51,891 nt of DNA from Dehalococcoidia bacterium. GTDB taxonomy: Bacteria; Chloroflexota; Dehalococcoidia; Lucifugimonadales; Lucifugimonadaceae. The DNA lies in contig JAPYUK010000012.1 of NCBI GenBank assembly GCA_029936155.1, positions 1-51,891 of the forward strand, read 5' to 3'. The first letter of the stretch is position 1. The number at the start of each line of letters is the position of its first letter. The notes below the pieces were generated by a model, which saw nothing but the letters and a program-made list of their open reading frames with translations, did not search any database and was not told the DNA's origin. This document shows, piece by piece, positions 16,290 through 24,007 of this stretch. The translations under genes and the position numbers were made by a program.

Positions 16290-18005
16290 TCAGCGCTTGG
16301 TATCAATTTCCGGCTTCGAGCCACGACCGATTACTGTTGGAAGAGGAACCGGGTTGTAATCTTCGGTATCCAGCATCCAATCGATCAGCAGTGCTCGCAT
16401 GTTTGAGATCACCCCAACGTTTTTTGCGTCGTGAGCTACGTTGGTGTGCTCCCACGGGTCGTTCTTGAGATCGTAGAGTTCATCGTTAGCGAAAGCCGTC
16501 GAGGCATCGGATTCAGATGAGCTCGAATTCGAAAGATCGGTTACGTACTTCCAGTCCCTCGTCCGCACCATCTTGCGACGGCCTTCCGCTTCTCTCGCCC
16601 ATAGCGAATCCATAACGGCGGCTGAGCCTGAGGATTCGGGCAAGCGCATCAACATCTCCATGGTGAACGCGGGGCCTCCTGTGCCGTATTCCGAGAATGC
16701 TGCCGTTCGTGACGGTGCATTGGTGACGGTAGGAAGGGGCTTACCTTGCAGACGCCTGAGCGATTCAGAGGTGATGATGTCGGAGTTGACCTCAGCGAGG
16801 AGACGTGGTCCGGCAGGCGGGTAGTCCTGCCCCTGCTCCTGGTGAGGAGAAGTCATAAAATCGGCGACGCCACTCAGTTGCAAAATCGTTGGGAGGAGAT
16901 CGATGGTGCTTACTGGTGAGTCGTCCACTACACCCTGGGGAACGCCTCCACCGAGCCATGAAACGATATATGGGACTCGTACGAGACTGTCGTAGTAGAC
17001 GCCACCCTTGCCGAACATGTTGTGCTCGCCGGCAAAGTCGCCGTGATCGGCCGTGAACACGATGATCGTGTTGTCTCTGATGCCAAGTTCATCGAGCTTG
17101 TCGATGATCCTGCCAATTCCGTCGTCAACGAATCGCGTCATTGCAAGATAGGTGCCGACGATATTTCGAACGTCTTCTTCGGACTTGCCTTCGAGTTTCA
17201 ACATTTCGTAGAGCACCCGGTTTCGTTCGGGTACTGAAGGATCGTCAAATTCACCTTCACGAGTCGGCGGGAGATCGATAGACGATGGAGGCACCATATC
17301 GGCGTATTTTTGCGGTACTTCGTTGGGTGAATGAGGGTCGGGGAACGAAACCTGAATTGCGAACGGCTTCGTCTGTTTGCCTGTTCCACCGTTCCCGTCG
17401 AAAACTTCGCCGTCGACAACTCGTTCTAGAAATGACTCGATCTGAGTTGGAATAGCGCTCGATGAGTAGCCTGCGAGATCGTGATCGGACACGACGAAGT
17501 TTCCGCCACCGCTGCCGCCTTTAATGCCATCTCTAGAAGAATGAGATTCTGTGATCACATCCCGGGGCACAACCCACTCCATACCCTGAGTCGAGGCATC
17601 TTCTCCGAGGTAGTCACCCTGTGAGAGCCCTCTATGCGACAGCTCTAAGCGCACATCAAGTAAATCGAGGTCCGACTCCTGGATGAAGCAGTGATTTTTG
17701 CCGATAAGCCCAGTCGTGTAGCCGAGTTCTTTCCAAATTCGGAATGCGTGAAGTTCGCCTGCCGGCATTAGGGTTTCGTTGCGACGAGCGCCTGTCGAGT
17801 GGGCAAATCTTGAAGTCATCATCGAAACCCGAGCAGGGACACAAAGTGGATGCGGTGTAATACCGTACTCAAAGCGCACGCCCTCACTTGCGAGGCGCTC
17901 TAGCGACGGAGTTTCGATGCCAATATCGGAGTACATGCGAAGAGCCGACCATTTCATCTGGTCGGCGATGATGAAGATCACATTTGGATACTTCGTTTTA
18001 CTCAT
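16290..18005 (-). CDS. Type I sulfatase, tandem copy 2 within ABC transporter operon
   Basis: A 571-residue sulfatase from the ATG at 18005; a longer in-frame extension to 18224 would overlap the preceding gene. Cys55 sits in P-L-C-V-P-A-R-V-S-M-M-T, the C-x-P-x-R motif converted to formylglycine. Asp15-Gln16 and F-T-A-D-H-G-D...G-K-G-G supply metal and sulfate-site positions. It is clearly a paralogue of the next sulfatase upstream: the N-termini match almost residue for residue (A-D-Q-M-K-W...M-Y-S), as do the C-termini (V-G-V-I-S-x-M-R-A-L-L). No signal peptide is present, so it should act after uptake. Substrate unknown. Confidence 0.92.
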   Translation of the reverse strand: MSKTKYPNVIFIIADQMKWSALRMYSDIGIETPSLERLASEGVRFEYGITPHPLCVPARVSMMTSRFAHSTGARRNETLMPAGELHAFRIWKELGYTTGLIGKNHCFIQESDLDLLDVRLELSHRGLSQGDYLGEDASTQGMEWVVPRDVITESHSSRDGIKGGSGGGNFVVSDHDLAGYSSSAIPTQIESFLERVVDGEVFDGNGGTGKQTKPFAIQVSFPDPHSPNEVPQKYADMVPPSSIDLPPTREGEFDDPSVPERNRVLYEMLKLEGKSEEDVRNIVGTYLAMTRFVDDGIGRIIDKLDELGIRDNTIIVFTADHGDFAGEHNMFGKGGVYYDSLVRVPYIVSWLGGGVPQGVVDDSPVSTIDLLPTILQLSGVADFMTSPHQEQGQDYPPAGPRLLAEVNSDIITSESLRRLQGKPLPTVTNAPSRTAAFSEYGTGGPAFTMEMLMRLPESSGSAAVMDSLWAREAEGRRKMVRTRDWKYVTDLSNSSSSESDASTAFANDELYDLKNDPWEHTNVAHDAKNVGVISNMRALLIDWMLDTEDYNPVPLPTVIGRGSKPEIDTKR

Positions 18006-18043
18006 CTTTTCTCTTCTTGGCTTTCTAGTACTAATCGCCGAAT

Positions 18044-19768
18044 TTACGAACGGATCTCTGCTTTTTCGACCGCGAACCAGGGCTTGGGGCCCTTGCCAAT
18101 CGTTGCAGGCAGCGGGACAGGATTGGTGTCTTCCGTATCCATCATCCATTCGTTCAGGAGAGCCCTCATGCGTGAAATAACGCCAACGTTTGCGGGGTTG
18201 AGCGAAACGTTGTGAAGCTCCCACGGGTCCTTTTTGAGATCGTAGAGTTCATCGCCTTTTCTGGCTGTCGATGAACCCAGAGTCATGTCGATTGGACCCT
18301 CGTCAGGATCGGTTACATATTTCCAGTCGGTGGTGCGCACCATCTTGCGGCGGCCCTCAGCCTCCCGCATCCACAACGAATCCAGAACCGTTGCGAAACC
18401 ATTGGTGGCTGGGATCTTATTGAGCAGTTCCAAAGTGAAAGGAGGCCCACCGGTGCCGTATTCTGAGAATGCAGCGATCCGGGGTTCTGCGGATGTAACA
18501 GTTGGGAGTGGCTTCCCCTGGAAACGGCGCATGTTTTCAGGGTTGATTAGATCGGACTCAAACTTCGGTGCGACACGGGGACCTGCCGGGACGAGCTCGT
18601 CGCCATCAGCAAGAGAAGGAGAATCGGTGAAGTCGACTACGCCACTCAACTGGAGAATCGTAGGAATCAGGTCGATCGTGTTCGCCATCGATTCATCGAC
18701 CACGTTTTGCGGTACGCCGCCGCCAGGCCAGGAAACGATGTACGGCACTCTCACAAGTGCATCGTAAAACAATCCGCCCTTGCCGATCATGCCGTGTTCG
18801 CCACCAAAATCGCCGTGGTCGGCAGTAAACGTAACGATAGTGCTCTCTCGCAAACCGAGCTCATCGAGCTTGTCGAGAATGCGGCCAACTGCGTCATCAA
18901 CCATGCGGGTCATCGCAAGGTAAACGGCAACGGCACCACGGATATCTTCTTCAGTGTCGTACTGAGTGCCCAGTATTTCCTTGAGTACCTTGTTGCGCTC
19001 AGGGACCTCGGGCCCATCGAATTCGCCATCACGCTGAGGTGGAAGCTTTACCGATTCCGGCGGGAACATGTCGCCATATTTGCGGTGAGCTTCGAGTGGG
19101 TGGTGGGGGTCGGGGAACGAGATGAATAAAGCGAACGGATTCGGATTATCGGCGTCTGCTTCTGCGCCATCAAATTTATTGCCTGCCGCGGCCTGTTCGA
19201 TGAACGCTTCCGACTGTGCTCCGATAGCGTTGGTCGTGTAGCCCTCAAGATCGTGGTCAGATATCGCGTAGCTAATCCCCGGGCTCTGGTAAGGCATGTT
19301 GGATCGAGTTGCCGCGCTGGCCTTCAGCGTTTCTTCCGATACAACCCAATCCATTCCACGAGTTGGACCAGTGATTCCTCGCTGAGGTGGTCCGAGATGC
19401 GGCATTTCGCAGAGGACATCGATCGTTTCTAAATCTGACTGTTCTCTGAAGCAGTGGTTTTTTCCGATCAACCCGGTGCTGTAACCAAGGTCTTTCCAAA
19501 TCCGAAATGCGTGCAACTGGTCCGGCGGCATCAGTGTTTCGTTACGGCGAGCACCTGTTGAATGCGCGTACCTTGCAGTCATCATCGAAACTCGGGCAGG
19601 AACGCAAAGTGCGTGTGGAGTTACACCGTTTTCAAAGCGCACGCCTTCCGAGGCAAGCCGCTCTAGCGAAGGAGCTTCGATGCCGATTTCCGAATACATT
19701 CGGAGAGTGTTCCACTTCATCTGATCGGCGACTATAAAGATGACGTTTGGGCGATTCGACGTGCTCAA
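18044..19768 (-). CDS. Type I sulfatase, tandem copy 1 within ABC transporter operon
   Basis: A 574-residue sulfatase with Cys55 in A-L-C-V-P-A-R-V-S-M-M-T, Asp15-Gln16, and F-T-A-D-H-G-D-F-G-G-E-H. The start is TTG, with AGGAG seven nucleotides upstream. It lies 75 nt downstream of a permease gene and 38 nt upstream of its paralogue, all on one strand. There is no signal peptide. The divergence between the two copies is concentrated in the middle region (about residues 110-220), where substrate-binding loops are expected, suggesting they may act on different positions or sizes of a related sulfated compound. That last point is inference. Confidence 0.92.
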   Translation of the reverse strand: MSTSNRPNVIFIVADQMKWNTLRMYSEIGIEAPSLERLASEGVRFENGVTPHALCVPARVSMMTARYAHSTGARRNETLMPPDQLHAFRIWKDLGYSTGLIGKNHCFREQSDLETIDVLCEMPHLGPPQRGITGPTRGMDWVVSEETLKASAATRSNMPYQSPGISYAISDHDLEGYTTNAIGAQSEAFIEQAAAGNKFDGAEADADNPNPFALFISFPDPHHPLEAHRKYGDMFPPESVKLPPQRDGEFDGPEVPERNKVLKEILGTQYDTEEDIRGAVAVYLAMTRMVDDAVGRILDKLDELGLRESTIVTFTADHGDFGGEHGMIGKGGLFYDALVRVPYIVSWPGGGVPQNVVDESMANTIDLIPTILQLSGVVDFTDSPSLADGDELVPAGPRVAPKFESDLINPENMRRFQGKPLPTVTSAEPRIAAFSEYGTGGPPFTLELLNKIPATNGFATVLDSLWMREAEGRRKMVRTTDWKYVTDPDEGPIDMTLGSSTARKGDELYDLKKDPWELHNVSLNPANVGVISRMRALLNEWMMDTEDTNPVPLPATIGKGPKPWFAVEKAEIRS

Positions 19769-19843
19769 CCACTAACTCCTGTAACAAGCTGTACCGGCAG
19801 ATGCTGGAACCTCTGAGAAATTAGAAAAGAACTACGCATCTAA

Positions 19844-20770
19844 CTAGTCTCTTCCCCGCAGGTGTGGATCGAGAGCGTCGCGTAGGGTGTCTCCCAGAAG
19901 ATTAATGGCCAGTACAACAAACGAAATGGTGAGGCCCGGGATAATGGCAATGTGTGGCCCGAACCTGAACGAGTTTTGCGCAAAGGTAAGCATGTTGCCC
20001 CAGCTTGGCGTCGGTGGCTGAACGCCCAGCCCAAGAAAACTTAATCCGGCTTCAGCAACGATCGCTGCGCCAACCCCAACCGTGAAAAGAACCAACGATA
20101 CGGCCATTGAGTTGGGCAGGAGATGCTTCAGAACAATACGCCAATCTGAAGCTCCAAGAGCGCGTGCTGCATCAACATACTCCATCTGTGATTGGGACAA
20201 GGCGTGCGATCTCACCACGCGCGCGGCACCGCCAACACCATTGATTGAGAGAGCAACGATAACAGCCCAAAGAGAAAATCCCAGGGCCAGAATAACGGCC
20301 ATAGAAAGCACAATTCCTGGCAGCGATATCATCACATCGACCAGACGCTGCACGAGCAAGTCCACAACACCACCCCGGTACGCACTGGCGATCCCTAACA
20401 GTGTACCCATTGCAGTTCCGAGTAGCGGTGCCAAAAGTCCTATGACCAACGAGGTCCTGCCACCGTGCTGCAATCGCGTAAATACGTCGCGACCAAGTTC
20501 ATCACTGCCCAGCCACATCATGGCACCATCAAAATCTCTGCTAAAAGGGGCCATTGCCTTGGGTGCGATAGTGCGGTGTGACTCAAACGGGGTCAACATT
20601 CCCGCTGTCGACACAAATACGATTACCGCCACGATCAATACGAGTCCGAAGGCACCGGATGGGTAACGCCGACTGAATTGCATCGAACGGCGCATTCCAG
20701 CGCCCAGCGACAACCTGGTCAGAGCGTTGACAAGGGTATTGGATATTTTTTCGGGCGGTTGTGTCGTCAA
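19844..20770 (-). CDS. ABC transporter permease (OppC/DppC-like)
   Basis: A 308-residue inner-membrane permease. A cytoplasmic N-terminus and first membrane helix (L-V-L-I-V-A-V-I-V-F-V) are followed by a periplasmic loop with L-G-S-D-E-L-G-R-D-V-F-T-R, the hallmark of OppC/DppC. Next come five further hydrophobic segments and the E-A-A-like coupling region (D-A-A-R-A-L-G-A-S-D-W-R-I). The start is TTG with a weak ribosome-binding site. It follows the OppB-like gene by 17 nt. Confidence 0.92.
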   Translation of the reverse strand: MTTQPPEKISNTLVNALTRLSLGAGMRRSMQFSRRYPSGAFGLVLIVAVIVFVSTAGMLTPFESHRTIAPKAMAPFSRDFDGAMMWLGSDELGRDVFTRLQHGGRTSLVIGLLAPLLGTAMGTLLGIASAYRGGVVDLLVQRLVDVMISLPGIVLSMAVILALGFSLWAVIVALSINGVGGAARVVRSHALSQSQMEYVDAARALGASDWRIVLKHLLPNSMAVSLVLFTVGVGAAIVAEAGLSFLGLGVQPPTPSWGNMLTFAQNSFRFGPHIAIIPGLTISFVVLAINLLGDTLRDALDPHLRGRD

Positions 20771-20787
20771 TTCGGTCGTCGTTTCAG

Positions 20788-21744
20788 TTAGTCAAGCTTG
20801 ATCCTGGGATCAACCACAACGTAAAGGAGGTCAATTACGAGATTCCACAGCATTACCAATACCCCCAAAGTCACAACAATGCCCTGGACCAACACGGTGT
20901 CACGTGTACCGATGGCGTTAACGATTTGTTGGCCCATGCCCGGCAATGCAAATAGATTCTCGAGTACAACGGCACCCCCCAGAAGTCCCGCAAAAAGCAG
21001 AGACGACAAGGTTAGGACCGGCAGAATTGCATTCGGGGCTGCGTGCCTGAGGATAACGCGGTTGCGATGGAGTCCTTTAGCTCTCGCAGTCCTTACGTAA
21101 TCCTGGTTCAGCACTTCAAGCATCGTAGATCGGATGAGGCGAGTAGCGATCGCGGCAAACGAGATACCAATTGCCACCGAAGGCCATATGAGACGTTTCA
21201 TCTGGTTCAGGGGATCGTCTAGAAAATCAGTCTGGAAAATGGGGGGGCTCCATTTAAACCAGTGCACCAACATCAGTAAAATCAAAATCCCAAGCCAGAA
21301 GTTCGGCACGGACAGGCCACCCACCGAAAACGTTCGAATTAACTGGTCAATCCATGAGCCACGTTTCAGAGCGGCAATAATTCCCAACGGGATTGAGAAA
21401 AGGACTCCCCAGATCACAGCCAAAAAAGCGAGCAGGAAGGTCACCTCGGCCTTGGCGAGGATGATTTCCGAGACATTAAGTTGTCTGAGCGGTGAGTAAC
21501 CAAGATCACCCTTCAGCATGTTCCCCATCCATCGACCGTACTGGATCCAGATGGGATCGTTGAGACCGAGGTTTTCCCTGGTTTGCTCAACAGCTTCCCA
21601 GCTTAGGATCGTTCCATCTCCTGTTAGATTGAGTGCGATAGCCGCGTCACCGGGCACTACTCTCATCAGAAAAAAGATCGATGTAGCGAGGATGAATACA
21701 TTGGGGATGAGCAGCAAAAGCCGCCGCAGAATGTAGCCCCTCAT
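20788..21744 (-). CDS. ABC transporter permease (OppB/DppB-like)
   Basis: A 318-residue permease with the typical OppB N-terminus (R-R-L-L-L-L-I-P-N-V-F helix followed by R-V-V-P-G-D-A), six predicted membrane spans, the coupling loop Y-V-R-T-A-R-A-K-G-L, and a C-terminal D-L-L-Y-V-V-V-D-P-R-I. AGGAG six nucleotides before the ATG fixes the start. It partners the OppC-like permease to form the translocation pore. It lies about 260 nt downstream of the solute-binding protein gene, with a hairpin in the gap. Confidence 0.93.
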   Translation of the reverse strand: MRGYILRRLLLLIPNVFILATSIFFLMRVVPGDAAIALNLTGDGTILSWEAVEQTRENLGLNDPIWIQYGRWMGNMLKGDLGYSPLRQLNVSEIILAKAEVTFLLAFLAVIWGVLFSIPLGIIAALKRGSWIDQLIRTFSVGGLSVPNFWLGILILLMLVHWFKWSPPIFQTDFLDDPLNQMKRLIWPSVAIGISFAAIATRLIRSTMLEVLNQDYVRTARAKGLHRNRVILRHAAPNAILPVLTLSSLLFAGLLGGAVVLENLFALPGMGQQIVNAIGTRDTVLVQGIVVTLGVLVMLWNLVIDLLYVVVDPRIKLD

Positions 21745-21887
21745 TCAGTGCTCCTCACTACTTGCAATTGAACTGCTTGCCAAGTATGCCTCATGGTCAG
21801 AAAGGCTGTTGATCAGCAATGCGTCTGGCCGCTGGTAACTTTTCCAAACGCCGCTGGCGACATTCGAATCCCGCCTCCTCGGTCGAT

Positions 21888-21925
21888 GGCGATCAAAGAT
21901 CCCGTTGCTGAAATCTTCGATCGCC
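21888..21925 (-). promoter_or_regulatory. Stem-loop between binding-protein and permease genes
   Basis: Arms GGCGATCAAAGAT (21888-21900) and ATCTTCGATCGCC (21913-21925) pair over 13 positions with one mismatch, which becomes a G-U pair in the minus-strand RNA, around a 12-nt loop. No U-run follows. Stem-loops at this place in ABC operons commonly protect the upstream binding-protein message and lower downstream expression; that role is inferred here. Confidence 0.5.
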
Positions 21926-22007
21926 GCCGACTATTCGGAGGAAGTCGCGCGTAGTGCTATTTGCCAGTGAACCGATTCTGACGATTAACGTTTCCCTACC
22001 GCTCCCG

Positions 22008-23747
22008 TTATTTCCGGGGCGAGTCTTCATCGACCCACAGATCGTAATACCAGTGAAGGTTGAACCACTGTCCGAGCGCAGGTTGACGTCCGTGTACGTA
22101 ATTAGCGATGAGTTCAACAGAACCCACTTGCTTTTGGAACGGAACTACCGGTACCCAGTCTTCTCTCAGAACGCGGTACGCTTCCCGATAAAGCTCGTCC
22201 CTTTCAGGACCGGGGTGAGTGGACAAAATCTTTTCGAACAGAGCATCAAACCCTGGTGGTGCTGGTGCTCCGAATGTACCGTTTGATCCGTCCGGCAGAT
22301 ACGCGGTTCGGAAAGCCTCACTCACACTGGGTAACGTCCAGTTCGGCGTTCCTACGCTGGCTACCCAATCTCCTGAATTGGTCGCCTCGACGTTCGCAGT
22401 CCGATCGAGCATACGCAATTCAATGTCCAATCCACCGTCTTCAAGTACCTGGGCTGCCAACTGTGCAATCTCCTGGAAGAACGGTGGAGTTGACTGGAAT
22501 TTTATTTCAAAACCTTCCAGTCCCACACTTGCAGCAAGCGCCTGACCTTCAGCCAGAACTTCAGCGCGCGTTTCAGCCGCAACTTCACGGATCCCGAGAA
22601 TCTCGCCCAGCAACGGGTCGATCGTTCCCGAGAAACCGGTGACAATCGTGGCGTTCTCACCGGATGGAAGTGCCGACAGCTTTTGCATGCGTAGGCGGTC
22701 AAAGATCAGGTAAGCCGCTCTGCGTGCCTCCAGTTTGTCGAACGGAGGTTTCGTTGAGTTAAGGACGAGGTAGTTAATCCCTGCAAGCGGGGATACCTGT
22801 ATCTGTACGTTGTCTTCACCGATAGACTTGTACGCACCCATTGCTGCCACGAATTCCGCAGGGTCGTAACTTGATATATCGACACGACCGGTCTGCTGAG
22901 CCGCGATCCGGGCTTCCGGATCTGGCAAAGAAACCGTGGTGATTTTATCCAGGTACGGGTAAGGTTTTCCATCGGGCGCAATCTTGTAGAAGTTCGGATT
23001 TGCAGGTGTGGTTATAAAAGCCTCTAGCTCCTGCTCACCCATCACGTACGGGCCTGATCCGATAATGCGATCAGGTCCATTTAAACCGCCTTCCATTTCA
23101 AGTACGTGCTTGGGCAGGATAATGCCCCATGCACCTGCAAAGTTCTGGAGGAAGTCGACGTCAGCACTTTGAAGTTTGAAAACTACTTGGTCACCGCTGG
23201 CGGTGATTGATTCCAGCAGTTTCATGGAGGCCAACCGCTTGAAACTGAGGTCTCCAGGCGGGCTCTTGGCCCTCTCAAATGTAGCGACAATGTCGTCGGT
23301 CGTCAGAGGCTTCCCATCGTGCCACTTCACATCGTCACGAACAGTAAATGTGAACGTCGTGGCATCTTCGCTGATTGACCAGTCAGTTGCTACGTCAGGG
23401 ACGATAGTACTTCCGTCACTGGGGTCGAAACGAACGAGGTTGCTGTAGATCCGCTGCATCGTCTGTGGTGCGAACCAGATTGGGTCCGTGTTGTAATCCC
23501 ACCACCTGTGCACACGGGAAGTTCCGCGTATGAGCTCACCGCCACGTTTTTCATCCTTGACGGGAGCGCTGGTTGGCTTGGCTTCCGTTGGTTTGGCTTC
23601 CGTTGGTTTGGCTGTCTCCGCTTTGGCGGTTGGTGCCGCTTTGGCGGCCGGTGCTGCAGCCTCGTCATCACCACCACAGGCGATCACAATCATCAGAGCA
23701 AACAACAATGGACCGAGTGCCCATCTCAGGCTATTTTTCTTGAACAT
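22008..23747 (-). CDS. ABC transporter solute-binding lipoprotein (family 5, Opp/Dpp type)
   Basis: A 579-residue extracytoplasmic binding protein. From the ATG at 23747 there is a basic N-terminus, a hydrophobic stretch and the lipobox V-I-A-C, so the mature protein is lipid-anchored. A low-complexity linker follows, rich in Ala/Lys and holding a repeated K-P-T-E-A unit. The family-5 domain then begins, with T-F-T-V-R-D-D-V-K-W-H-D-G-K-P-L-T and D-D-I-V-A-T-F typical of peptide/nickel/opine-binding proteins. An in-frame extension to 23849 is less likely because a GGAGG precedes the ATG at 23747. Family 5 proteins also bind oligosaccharides, and the sulfatase neighbours point to a sulfated ligand. 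Confidence 0.92.
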   Translation of the reverse strand: MFKKNSLRWALGPLLFALMIVIACGGDDEAAAPAAKAAPTAKAETAKPTEAKPTEAKPTSAPVKDEKRGGELIRGTSRVHRWWDYNTDPIWFAPQTMQRIYSNLVRFDPSDGSTIVPDVATDWSISEDATTFTFTVRDDVKWHDGKPLTTDDIVATFERAKSPPGDLSFKRLASMKLLESITASGDQVVFKLQSADVDFLQNFAGAWGIILPKHVLEMEGGLNGPDRIIGSGPYVMGEQELEAFITTPANPNFYKIAPDGKPYPYLDKITTVSLPDPEARIAAQQTGRVDISSYDPAEFVAAMGAYKSIGEDNVQIQVSPLAGINYLVLNSTKPPFDKLEARRAAYLIFDRLRMQKLSALPSGENATIVTGFSGTIDPLLGEILGIREVAAETRAEVLAEGQALAASVGLEGFEIKFQSTPPFFQEIAQLAAQVLEDGGLDIELRMLDRTANVEATNSGDWVASVGTPNWTLPSVSEAFRTAYLPDGSNGTFGAPAPPGFDALFEKILSTHPGPERDELYREAYRVLREDWVPVVPFQKQVGSVELIANYVHGRQPALGQWFNLHWYYDLWVDEDSPRK

Positions 23748-23950
23748 ATCTAAATATTCCTCCAAATAATTATCGACTGGCAGGACAGATGATATGAATA
23801 ATCTGAACCCACCGTCAATTCCGTCGAGGTCCGATTTGACGATGCTCAAACTTTTTTAAGTTCGGTATCAATAAATTGGACCGCCTGAAAAAGCACCACC
23901 AGAGGGGTCGACATTTTGGGGATAGAATCGCATCCACCCAGCAAATTACT

Positions 23951-23968
23951 ACTACTGATATCAGTAGT
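23951..23968. promoter_or_regulatory. 18-bp perfect palindrome, candidate operator of the transporter operon
   Basis: ACTACTGATATCAGTAGT is its own reverse complement over all 18 bases. It sits in the 260-nt gap between the end of the large regulator gene (24008) and the binding-protein gene (start 23747), about 200 nt upstream of that start. Size and symmetry match binding sites of dimeric LuxR-type regulators, and such a regulator is encoded next door. Binding itself is inferred. Confidence 0.55.
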
Positions 23969-24007
23969 TTATTCGGGGATTGCCAGCTGCGCGGACGGAA
24001 AAACTAT

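Noticed and set aside
18006-18224. 73-codon extension of the second tandem sulfatase
   Set aside because: It overlaps the end of the preceding sulfatase gene, and the catalytic domain begins only at 18005.
21860-21880. TTCGAATCCC stretch resembling a tRNA T-loop
   Set aside because: No matching acceptor stem or anticodon arm at the right distance on either strand.
23560-23660. Repeated GGTTTGGCTTCCGTT-like units suggesting a DNA repeat array
   Set aside because: They encode the K-P-T-E-A repeats of the lipoprotein linker, ordinary low-complexity coding sequence.
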